From: Acidobacteriota bacterium
GTDB taxonomy: Bacteria > Acidobacteriota > Blastocatellia > Pyrinomonadales > Pyrinomonadaceae
DNA: 7,407 bases
Assembly (NCBI GenBank): GCA_013140875.1
Contig: JABFSB010000229.1
Coordinates: 1 to 7,407 of the forward strand
Direction: 5' to 3'
The translations under genes and the position numbers were made by a program. Below, piece after piece: positions 1 through 5,232 of the stretch (positions are counted from its first letter, which is position 1; every line of letters begins with the position of its first letter). Under the pieces are notes generated by a model, which was not told the DNA's origin, did not search any database, and saw only the letters and a list, made by a program, of their open reading frames with translations.

Positions 1-614
1 CTTGCCAGGGCAGCGGCCAAACGCGTTACCAACAGGGTTTTTTCAGCGTAATGCGGACGTGTTCGAACTGTCAGGGACGCGGCCAGATAATTCGTACGCC
101 GTGCAAGAAGTGTCACGGAAACGGAAGGATCGAGAAAGAAAAGACGCTTGAAATCAAAATTCCCGCCGGTGTCGAAACGGGCTCACGCCTGCGTGTAACC
201 GGTGAAGGAGAGGCCGGACCGAACGGCGGCCCGTCAGGCGATCTGTTTGTCGTGCTTCATGTGAAGGAACACGACGTCTTCGAACGGCAGGGAGCGAACC
301 TTTATTCGGCCGTTCCGGTAACATTCGCCCAGGCCGCGCTCGGCGCCGACATCCAGGTCAAAACGCTCGATGGCATGGAAGACCTCAAAATACCAGCCGG
401 AACTCAAACCGGCACGGTCTTTCGCTTAAAATCACAGGGCATGCCAGCCCTCGGCGGACGCGGCAAAGGCGACCTTTTCGTCGCCGTCACGCTGATCACG
501 CCAAAAACCTTGACAAAGGAACAACGCAAACTGCTTGAACAACTTGCCGAGATCGAAGACACCGATTTTAACAGCGAATCGTTTATCGAAAAGGTAAGAA
601 ATATTTTCGGCTAA
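1..614 (+). CDS. dnaJ: Chaperone protein DnaJ, C-terminal part (5' end outside window)
   Basis: This is the C-terminal 203 residues or so of the Hsp40 co-chaperone DnaJ, which delivers unfolded clients to DnaK and stimulates its ATPase in the cytoplasm. The reading frame is open from the first base (codon phase TGC at position 3), so the gene starts upstream; the ATG at 51 is internal. Visible zinc-centre motifs are the second half of motif II (CQGSG), motif III (CSNCQGRG) and motif IV (CKKCHGNG). C-terminal domain I follows (IPAGVETGSRLRVTGEGEAG), then domain II (IPAGTQTGTVFRLKSQGMP), then a helical tail. The J domain, G/F linker and motif I are off the window. The stop codon lies one base from the stop of the convergent yqeY-like gene, and I see no terminator between them. 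Identification is by direct family recognition and is very secure; dnaJ versus a cbpA-type paralogue is decided by the zinc centre. Confidence 0.97.
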   Translation, partial: CQGSGQTRYQQGFFSVMRTCSNCQGRGQIIRTPCKKCHGNGRIEKEKTLEIKIPAGVETGSRLRVTGEGEAGPNGGPSGDLFVVLHVKEHDVFERQGANLYSAVPVTFAQAALGADIQVKTLDGMEDLKIPAGTQTGTVFRLKSQGMPALGGRGKGDLFVAVTLITPKTLTKEQRKLLEQLAEIEDTDFNSESFIEKVRNIFG

Positions 615-615
615 G

Positions 616-1062
616 TCAGGACAGCTTCGCTTTTACCGCTTCGCTTACCAGTCGGCCATCGGCCGATTTTCCGGTGAGTTTTGCTTGGGCGGCTTTCATC
701 ACGACGCCCATTTCCTTCAGCGATGAGGCTCCGGTTTCCGCGACAGCTTCGGCGACGGCTTGCTCGATCTCTTCAGGCGTGGCGGCCTGCGGCAGGTAAG
801 CTTCGATGTGAACGATCTCGGCGGCTTCCTTTGCGGCCAGTTCCGAACGGCCGGCGGTTTCATACTGCTCGATCGAATCCCGCCGCTGTTTCACCAGCGA
901 CTGCAAGGCCTTCTGCACCTCTTCATCGGTCAGATCACTGCCTTTCTCGATCTTGCGGTTCATCAGATTGGCCTTGACCATCCGCAAAGTCGAAAGCCGG
1001 TCGGCGTCTTTGGATTTCATCGCTTCGGTGATGTCGGCGACTATTTGATCGTTTAAGCTCAT
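616..1062 (-). CDS. yqeY: GatB/YqeY domain-containing protein
   Basis: This 148-residue cytoplasmic protein belongs to the YqeY family. The family shares its fold with the tail domain of GatB, the amidotransferase subunit that recognises tRNA, and its own role is not established. Diagnostic stretches are the N-terminal STLRMVKANLMNRKIEKG, the central VKQRRDSIEQYETAGR, the IEAYLPQ motif near residue 90, and the C-terminal MGVVMKAAQAKLTGKSADGR block followed by VSEAVKAKL. Length is typical of the family (about 145-150). The ATG at 1062 gives the canonical N-terminus. No Shine-Dalgarno sequence precedes it. Instead a promoter-like -10 box ends 7 bases before the ATG, suggesting a leaderless or nearly leaderless mRNA. 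The gene converges on dnaJ with one intervening base. Family assignment is secure; function is not. Confidence 0.95.
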   Translation of the reverse strand: MSLNDQIVADITEAMKSKDADRLSTLRMVKANLMNRKIEKGSDLTDEEVQKALQSLVKQRRDSIEQYETAGRSELAAKEAAEIVHIEAYLPQAATPEEIEQAVAEAVAETGASSLKEMGVVMKAAQAKLTGKSADGRLVSEAVKAKLS

Positions 1063-1069
1063 ACGCTAG

Positions 1070-1098
1070 AGTGTAAGGCGTCCACGGTTCACTCGCAA
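1070..1098 (-). promoter_or_regulatory. Putative sigma70 promoter of the yqeY-like gene
   Basis: On the minus strand, TTGCGA (1098-1093) is followed by a 17-base spacer and TACACT (1075-1070). Each box matches the TTGACA/TATAAT consensus at four of six positions. The predicted transcription start falls at about 1063, directly beside the ATG at 1062. The promoter lies just downstream of the terminator of the riboswitch-controlled gene, so yqeY is probably transcribed independently. Confidence 0.55.
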
Positions 1099-1113
1099 CG
1101 TGCGAATTTTAAC

Positions 1114-1135
1114 AAAAAAAGCCCCCCGGCTTTTT
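1114..1135 (-). terminator. Intrinsic terminator of the riboswitch-controlled small gene
   Basis: The inverted repeat AAAAAGCC / GGCTTTTT (1116-1123 and 1128-1135) encloses a four-base loop. Read on the minus strand, the stem ends in a seven-base T run (1120-1114), the usual form of a Rho-independent terminator. It lies about 45 bases beyond the stop codon at 1180-1182. This makes the upstream gene a single-gene transcription unit. Confidence 0.75.
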
Positions 1136-1179
1136 GGACCGAAGGGCATGTTTAGCGGAGTTAAGAAATCTTTGCCGGG

Positions 1180-1422
1180 CTAGACCGGCTGCGGAAACAG
1201 CCGCGGCACTAGCCGGACGACTCTGGTCACGGATTTGCGTTTTGCCAGGCGGATCAGCCGTTTGCCGAGCGCGGCGCGTTCGTCGAACGAGATGCTGCCG
1301 GTGTCTTTGCGAAAGAGCTTGTGCTCGCCGCGATCATTGACGCCGAGCACGGTGTCCGCATTTTCAAAAACCGTCCGGAACTTTATAAATTCCGGAATTT
1401 GCCAAAAATGTCTTCGAGTCAT
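1180..1422 (-). CDS. Hypothetical small basic protein under c-di-AMP riboswitch control
   Basis: The 80-residue product (begins MTRRHFWQIPEFIKF, ends VRLVPRLFPQPV) is not one I recognise. It is rich in Arg and Lys, especially in the segment ALGKRLIRLAKRKSVTRVVRLVPR, which may be a basic amphipathic helix. It has no signal peptide, no clear membrane segment and no cysteines. The chosen start is the ATG at 1422. A GGAGG (minus strand, plus positions 1433-1437) precedes it by about 10 bases, whereas the ATG at 1431 lies only one base from that site. A frame extension to 1509 runs into the terminator stem of the riboswitch and is unlikely. The gene has its own terminator at 1114-1135. Its position directly behind a ydaO-type aptamer and terminator is strong evidence that it is a real, regulated gene. 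Known targets of this riboswitch class include K+ and osmolyte transporters and cell-wall hydrolases, none of which this resembles. Confidence 0.72.
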   Translation of the reverse strand: MTRRHFWQIPEFIKFRTVFENADTVLGVNDRGEHKLFRKDTGSISFDERAALGKRLIRLAKRKSVTRVVRLVPRLFPQPV

Positions 1423-1480
1423 AACAATCATACCTCCGTAACTACTGGTTGTTGTGGCCCTGAAGAAAACGATCCGCCCG

Positions 1481-1525
1481 AATAAAAACGAAGAGAGGAT
1501 GCGAAGCACACTTCACATCCTCTCT
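1481..1525 (-). terminator. Riboswitch expression-platform terminator
   Basis: Minus strand: AGAGAGGATG (plus 1525-1516) pairs perfectly with CATCCTCTCT (plus 1501-1492). The inner part continues with a GAAG/CTTC stem after one A-C mismatch and closes on a four-base loop, giving about 14 pairs. A T-rich tract (TTCGTTTTTATT, about 1491-1481) follows. The terminator lies 15-20 bases past the aptamer and about 60 bases before the start codon. This is the layout of a transcription-attenuating riboswitch. Confidence 0.85.
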
Positions 1526-1539
1526 CGGGAAATCGTGTC

Positions 1540-1680
1540 CTTCTTCGTTAACGCCTACGAGGTTAGCTGACGGGCTGGAAGCGAAGAATCTTCTTCTGAA
1601 TTTATCAGATGCGCCCCTGCAAGATACCTTGCTATTTGGTTCCCCCGTGCTGCAGCAACGGCTGGCAGCTTCGGCAATTC
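1540..1680 (-). promoter_or_regulatory. ydaO-yuaA: Cyclic-di-AMP riboswitch (ydaO/yuaA type) aptamer
   Basis: Read on the minus strand, the conserved blocks of the ydaO/yuaA family occur in the right order. They are GCCGAA (plus 1675-1670), ACGGGGGAACC (1648-1638), GGGGCGCATC (1617-1608), and the hallmark 3' block beginning CCCGTCAGCTAACC and ending CGTAGGC (1574-1553). P1 can form from GCC (1675-1673) and GGC (1555-1553), extended by a U-G pair. This class binds c-di-AMP through its pseudo-two-fold aptamer and normally switches expression off when ligand is bound. A strong terminator follows at 1525-1481, consistent with an OFF switch. Recognition is from the consensus, not from a covariance-model search. 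Confidence 0.92.
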
Positions 1681-1695
1681 AATTTTCAGTAGACT

Positions 1696-1701
1696 AGCAT
1701 A
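1696..1701 (-). promoter_or_regulatory. Possible extended -10 promoter for the riboswitch transcript
   Basis: The minus strand reads TGGTATGCT across this point, an extended -10 element (TGnTATnnT) with box TATGCT. It would start transcription near 1689, about 10 bases before the aptamer. No convincing -35 box sits at the ideal distance; TTGCCA lies 12 bases upstream of the -10 box, too close. The case rests mainly on position. Confidence 0.35.
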
Positions 1702-1752
1702 CCAGGAAAACTGTGGCAAGATTTTGTAGGAAATTCGACCCGACGAGATCCT

Positions 1753-1837
1753 TTGTGAGCTTTGTGAAATCCTTTGTGTTCTTCGTGTTAACCAGATTTT
1801 AAACGCAAGGAAAACAAGGAAAACAGGAAGCTCACGC
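1753..1837. repeat. Imperfect inverted repeat of CTTTGTG-like words
   Basis: Two 39-base arms (1753-1791 and 1799-1837) flank a seven-base spacer and are complementary at 24 of 39 positions. The left half is built from tandem words: CTTTGTG at 1751, 1759-1765 region and 1772, then CTTCGTG at 1781. The right half carries AAGGAAAACAAGGAAAACAGG and then CTCACGC. It resembles a degenerate dispersed intergenic repeat able to fold into a long hairpin. It sits between the riboswitch promoter and the glycosyltransferase-like gene. No terminator-like T tract adjoins it. Confidence 0.5.
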
Positions 1838-1899
1838 AGCAGGAAATTGTTGAGTCAATGTCGATAACTTTCGGTTGTGCTAATCTTACAATTCTTTTT

Positions 1900-3720
1900 A
1901 TGAAAGTTCGCTGGCAGTTTGGTATCATCGCCGGAATTTTTGTCGCGGCATTTTGCCTGTATCCGCAGTTCAAGATGGTGTACCTGCGCGGCGACGCGTG
2001 GAACGGGCATTACGCGTACAACGATATCGACGAGGTTGCTTATGCCTCTTATGTTCGCGCGCTGATCGATGGCCGTCCGCGAAAGAACGATCCTTACACC
2101 GGGCGGGACGATTCGGCCGCGACGCCGCAGCCGGAATCGCTTTTCTCGATCCAGTTCGCCGCTCCGTATACGATCGCGATACCGGCTCGCATTCTGGGTA
2201 TCGGAACGCCGTGGGCGATGACGATCGCCGGTGCCCTGGCGGGGCTTCTTGCGACTCTGGCCGCGTTTTGGTTGGCCGCCCGGATGACCGGAAGCAATTG
2301 GTTCGGCATGGCCGGTTCGATCGCGGTGTTCGCTGGCGGAGCACTGTACGCGGGTGAAGGTGCCGCTCTTGAGATATTTTTCGACGGGTTTTCCTATCCT
2401 TACTTTCCCGGTTTTCGACGATACATACCGGCGTTGGCGATGACGGCATTTTTCATCATGCTCGGCTCTGTGTGGAGAATGCTCGAACCGGTTCGCGGCG
2501 AGGCGGATGGTCCGGCAAACGACTTACACAACCGAATCTTTTTCGGCCTGATCGCGGTTTGCGGTTTTGCGTTTACCGTTTTTTCCTACTTTTACATCTG
2601 GACGACGGCCGCGGCGTTCTTGGGATGTTTATTAATAATCTGGCTCATCGAGCGGCCCGAACGCTGGCGCCGGGATATTAAATTGCTGATCGCTGTCGGC
2701 GGCGGCTTTGTCGCGGTTTTGCTTCCCTATGCCTACTTGCTCTCAAAACGCTCGGACACCATGGAGCATGTCCAACTCCTCGTCTATACGCGATCCCCAG
2801 ACCTGTTTCGAGTGCCTGAATACATAGGATTTGCCGTGCTCGTGATTCTGATACTGGGCATGGCGACAAAGCATATAGAGATGAAGGAGCGGTCGACGCT
2901 GTTCGTCCTGTCATTAGCATTGGTGCCTTTCATCGTATTTAACCAGCAAATACTCACCGGCCGGTCGCTGCAGCCGATACATTATCAGGTGTTCATCGGT
3001 AATTATGTGGCCGGGCTGGCCCTGGTCCTCTCGCTCGGATTAGTTCTGAGGCGGCCGCTCGGCGATAATCGGACTTTTGCTAAAGCGGCTTGCACCGCTA
3101 TGGCCGTCGCGGCGGTCGTCTGGGGTTTTGTTGAATGCCATTACACCGTCCGCGTCCTCGACGAAGCAAATGTCGAGCGCGACCTAAGCCTGCCGGTCGC
3201 CAGACGGCTGGAAGAGCTCGGAAAGAACGACGCTGATCCGCGCCGGACGACGGTGCTGGCATTCGATATGATCCAGTCCGACGACTTGCCATCGGTCGCT
3301 CCTCAGAATGTTCTGTGGGCACGGCATCAGCATGTCTTCGCGGGATTATCCTGGGAAGAGAGTAAGGAACGCTATTACCAATACCTGCACTATTCGAATA
3401 TCGACGACCGCGGATTGGATTATCTGCTAAAGCACGATTTCGTCTCGCAGATCGCCTTGTTCGGTTGGGGAAGACACACGGATCGTCTGAGCTTCGATTC
3501 AAAGCCGCTCACGTTTGGCGAGGTCGATGTCGAGGTTGGAAATTATTGGGCCTACCGGCAGAATTTCAGCCGTACTCAGGCTTCGAATCCGCTTTTAAGT
3601 TACGTCGTCGTAAATAACGAGGCGGATACTGACCTGTCGGTACTCGACCGCTGGTATGAGCGTGATGCGGGTGAGGTGATCGGCAAATACACTCTATATC
3701 GGGTGCGGCTGCGCGATTGA
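1900..3720 (+). CDS. Multi-spanning membrane protein, GT-C glycosyltransferase-like
   Basis: This 606-residue integral membrane protein has roughly ten to twelve hydrophobic segments. They start with residues 6-23 and end near residue 413, and a soluble, probably extracytoplasmic C-terminal domain of about 190 residues follows. Right after the first membrane segment comes an acidic NDIDEVAY motif (D42, D44, E45). That is where GT-C enzymes, which move sugars from polyprenyl-phosphate donors, carry catalytic acidic residues. A second notable stretch is NQQILTGRSLQPIHY (348-362) before a late membrane segment. Size, topology and the acidic loop suggest a GT-C/ArnT-like or GT39-like transferase, but acceptor and donor cannot be told. 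The ATG at 1900 places the first membrane helix at the N-terminus; the in-frame ATG at 1858 would add 14 residues. Neither start has a good ribosome binding site. The gene is monocistronic; no adjacent polysaccharide genes are visible. Confidence 0.85.
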   Translation: MKVRWQFGIIAGIFVAAFCLYPQFKMVYLRGDAWNGHYAYNDIDEVAYASYVRALIDGRPRKNDPYTGRDDSAATPQPESLFSIQFAAPYTIAIPARILGIGTPWAMTIAGALAGLLATLAAFWLAARMTGSNWFGMAGSIAVFAGGALYAGEGAALEIFFDGFSYPYFPGFRRYIPALAMTAFFIMLGSVWRMLEPVRGEADGPANDLHNRIFFGLIAVCGFAFTVFSYFYIWTTAAAFLGCLLIIWLIERPERWRRDIKLLIAVGGGFVAVLLPYAYLLSKRSDTMEHVQLLVYTRSPDLFRVPEYIGFAVLVILILGMATKHIEMKERSTLFVLSLALVPFIVFNQQILTGRSLQPIHYQVFIGNYVAGLALVLSLGLVLRRPLGDNRTFAKAACTAMAVAAVVWGFVECHYTVRVLDEANVERDLSLPVARRLEELGKNDADPRRTTVLAFDMIQSDDLPSVAPQNVLWARHQHVFAGLSWEESKERYYQYLHYSNIDDRGLDYLLKHDFVSQIALFGWGRHTDRLSFDSKPLTFGEVDVEVGNYWAYRQNFSRTQASNPLLSYVVVNNEADTDLSVLDRWYERDAGEVIGKYTLYRVRLRD

Positions 3721-3748
3721 CATTCGTGCATTCGTGGCTTTATTTAGC

Positions 3749-3780
3749 AAAAAAAAAGACCGTCTCGAAATGAGACGGTC
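3749..3780 (-). terminator. Intrinsic terminator of the 82-residue protein gene
   Basis: A perfect nine-pair stem, GACCGTCTC (3758-3766) and GAGACGGTC (3772-3780), encloses a five-base loop. On the minus strand it is followed by nine T (3757-3749). It lies 28 bases past the stop codon of the minus-strand gene. On the plus strand no T tract follows, so it would end the glycosyltransferase-like transcript only weakly. Confidence 0.88.
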
Positions 3781-3807
3781 CATATTATTGCTAGTTATAA
3801 ATACTAC

Positions 3808-4056
3808 CTAAGCTGCTAAAAGGTCGTTCGAAGTTTCGGCGAAAACACGCCGTCCGTTCAACGCATCGTCGATTATCTCGCGAACGGCCGAAGCATCTGG
3901 ATTTACGTCCATGCGGACACAGGCCCTAAGATGCCTGATGATGCCTTCCGTTGCGATGTCGATGGAGTCGCCGGTTAGTTTTGAAAAACGACGAGCTTGG
4001 ATATGATCGATCTGCAAGATTCTATCCTGCAGGGTCATTGGTTTAGCTGCTGCCAC
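3808..4056 (-). CDS. Hypothetical 82-residue protein
   Basis: I do not recognise this product. It begins VAAAKPMTLQDRILQ (GTG read as Met) and contains RRFSKLTGDSIDIATEG and DASAVREIIDDALNGRR. It looks soluble and mostly helical, of mixed charge, with one cysteine and no signal peptide or membrane segment. The GTG at 4056 is chosen because AAAGGAG on the minus strand precedes it by about 10 bases. The ATG at 4038 (77 codons including stop) is a possible alternative. The in-frame extension to 4119 passes through the ribosome binding site and is unlikely. The gene has a strong terminator and palindromes upstream at 4096-4105 and 4165-4186, so it looks like a regulated single-gene unit. Regulatory or DNA-binding function is possible from size alone but not shown. 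Confidence 0.7.
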   Translation of the reverse strand: MAAAKPMTLQDRILQIDHIQARRFSKLTGDSIDIATEGIIRHLRACVRMDVNPDASAVREIIDDALNGRRVFAETSNDLLAA

Positions 4057-4095
4057 GTTATTCACTCTCCTTTTGGATAATTTACCGTTATCAAA

Positions 4096-4105
4096 TATCG
4101 CGATA
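4096..4105. promoter_or_regulatory. Perfect 10-bp palindrome TATCGCGATA
   Basis: The perfect palindrome lies 40-50 bases upstream of the GTG start of the 82-residue protein, in its leader or promoter region. It could be an operator half-pair or chance. A related palindrome, AATCGCGATT, occurs at 4431-4440. Confidence 0.3.
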
Positions 4106-4164
4106 GTCTTCAAAAACACTGTTCCCCATAAAAGTACTGTGTTTCCAGCACTTTAACCTTTCAA

Positions 4165-4186
4165 TTAGGTGAAATATTCAACCTAA
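4165..4186. promoter_or_regulatory. 22-bp near-palindrome, candidate operator
   Basis: The dyad has outer arms TTAGGT and ACCTAA and a central AATATT; nine of eleven pairs match. It lies about 110-130 bases upstream of the 82-residue protein gene in AT-rich sequence that probably holds its promoter. Length and symmetry suit a dimeric transcription factor, but no regulator is identified. Confidence 0.3.
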
Positions 4187-4343
4187 GCGTTGCAAATAAA
4201 AGGGGGTTTCAGCTTCGCTCTCAACTATGTAATGAAATGGTAACAGATTCCTTTCGCCTTTGTCACCACTTTTTTTCGCCGTAGAGCGATTTTTCTCAAT
4301 AAACACTTCACTTACGCCGAAGGCAGCGGAGCGTCGCCCCAGC

Positions 4344-4553
4344 CTGCGGAAGCCCGCGCGTTAGCAAGGGCTTAATCGCTATGTCGACCCTCGCAGCCGC
4401 GTCGCGAGTGCCGGCGCAGGGCGACGCAAGAATCGCGATTTTTGTTCCGCCCACGCCTGCTCTCGCGTATAGGCGAGGCAGTGGCCAGCGCGTGAGCAAG
4501 GGCCCAATCACAACGTTGTACATTATCCCTTGCTAACGCGCGGGCTTCTGCAG
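4344..4553. repeat. REP/BIME-like element bounded by 27-bp inverted repeats
   Basis: The arms at 4344-4370 and 4527-4553 are reverse complements over 27 bases with one mismatch (G4348). Their core reads GCCCGCGCGTTAGCAAGGG on the plus strand at 4352-4370. A third, diverged copy of the core in direct orientation lies at 4488-4509 and matches 4356-4377 at 19 of 22 positions. Between them, GCGTCGCCC (4331-4339) and GGGCGACGC (4418-4427 region) form a further inverted pair, and 4431-4440 is a palindrome. The stretch is more G+C-rich than its AT-rich left flank. Minus-strand frames through it look non-coding. I see no transposase gene or target-site duplication. Together with the sequence from 4120 this explains the 490-base gene-free gap. 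Confidence 0.75.
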
Positions 4554-4610
4554 TTGCCGTTATGATGAGCGGAAGTAAAAGCTTGCCCTTCAGAGACGTA
4601 TCGTAAGGAG

Positions 4611-4991
4611 TCAATTCTTCTTCGTGTCCCTTTCCCTTTCTTTTGCCTCGTCTTCCGCCGTTTCCTCGGCTTTGTGAAGGATCTTGCCGGTTTTTGCGCT
4701 TACCCAAATTTCGGTTATCGTGCCTTTCGAGTTTCGGATGTCGAAAGAATAAACGAGCGTTTTTCGCAGCTTGGCTTCCATCTCAAGTTCTTCGCCTTCG
4801 ACCTTTCCCGGGGCTGCTTTAAGGGCTATTTCCCGAGCCTCCGACAGCGTTATCCTTGCTTTTGCGGCAAGCTTCGAATTTTGCTTTTCGTTCTTTTCCT
4901 GAGCATTCGCGACACTCGTCGAAACGCCGACAAATCCCGCAATAACGAAAAGCGTGAACGCGGATCTTTTAAGAATATTATTTATTTTCAT
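4611..4991 (-). CDS. Secreted PepSY domain-containing protein
   Basis: This 126-residue exported protein starts with a Sec signal peptide: basic MKINNILKR, hydrophobic core, and a VANA-Q signal peptidase I site after residue 30. It continues with a single PepSY domain (about residues 45-110). Landmarks are ITLSEAREIALKAAPGKV, a strand YSFDIRNSKG, and the closing IWVSAKTGKILHKAEE typical of the family. A highly charged tail ends in KERERDTKKN. PepSY domains occur in protease inhibitors and propeptides and in small periplasmic partners of membrane systems; the exact role here is unknown. The ATG at 4991 has an excellent site, AAAGGAG, nine bases upstream. The gene is divergent from the DUF347/beta-barrel operon, with 241 bases between the two starts. 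No clear terminator is visible after the stop. Confidence 0.92.
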   Translation of the reverse strand: MKINNILKRSAFTLFVIAGFVGVSTSVANAQEKNEKQNSKLAAKARITLSEAREIALKAAPGKVEGEELEMEAKLRKTLVYSFDIRNSKGTITEIWVSAKTGKILHKAEETAEDEAKERERDTKKN

Positions 4992-5015
4992 TGCAGTTAT
5001 CTCCTTTCTTGATCT

Positions 5016-5031
5016 ACCCGATCATTCGGGT
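5016..5031 (-). other. Small hairpin in the PepSY gene leader
   Basis: ACCCGA and TCGGGT form a perfect six-pair stem around a four-base loop. It lies just upstream of the ribosome binding site of the PepSY gene. It may be an RNA hairpin that affects translation or mRNA stability, or an operator; nothing decides between these. Confidence 0.3.
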
Positions 5032-5232
5032 TGGACATCAGAATAAGCGATTGAAAATAAATAAGAGGTTAATTTGGAATATTTCCGTCCATAATCCTCA
5101 ACCAGCAGCCTCATTACTATCGCAGAATAGATGGCAGATAAATTTGATTTAGAGAAATTCCCAAGAGTTTATCGTCTGTTTATTTTTCCTTTTCTAATCT
5201 CGCTAATAGCGATGAAGCCAAATGGAGGACAA

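Noticed and set aside
681..1056. Two plus-strand reading frames opposite the yqeY-like gene.
   Set aside because: They are antisense shadows of a secure gene, with no family resemblance.
1423..1509. N-terminal extension of the riboswitch-controlled protein to an ATG at 1509.
   Set aside because: It begins inside the expression-platform terminator stem, and a clean GGAGG with an ATG downstream exists at 1422-1437.
3758..3780. Hairpin as a terminator for the plus-strand membrane protein gene.
   Set aside because: The T tract exists only on the minus-strand side.
4308..4523. Minus-strand reading frame of 71 codons in the repeat element.
   Set aside because: Coding potential comes only from translating the REP-like repeats; there is no ribosome binding site.
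4344..4553. Repeats considered as a CRISPR array.
   Set aside because: Only three diverged copies in mixed orientation, without regular spacers or cas genes.
4372..4707. Minus-strand reading frame of 111 codons overlapping the PepSY gene.
   Set aside because: It is out of frame with the PepSY gene, runs through the GC-rich repeat element and has low-complexity Arg/Lys/Gly content. It is a shadow.
5131..5232. Upstream start of the DUF347 protein, including a hydrophobic stretch.
   Set aside because: No ribosome binding site precedes 5131, base composition is AT-rich and unlike the gene, and GGAGG sits just before the ATG at 5233.
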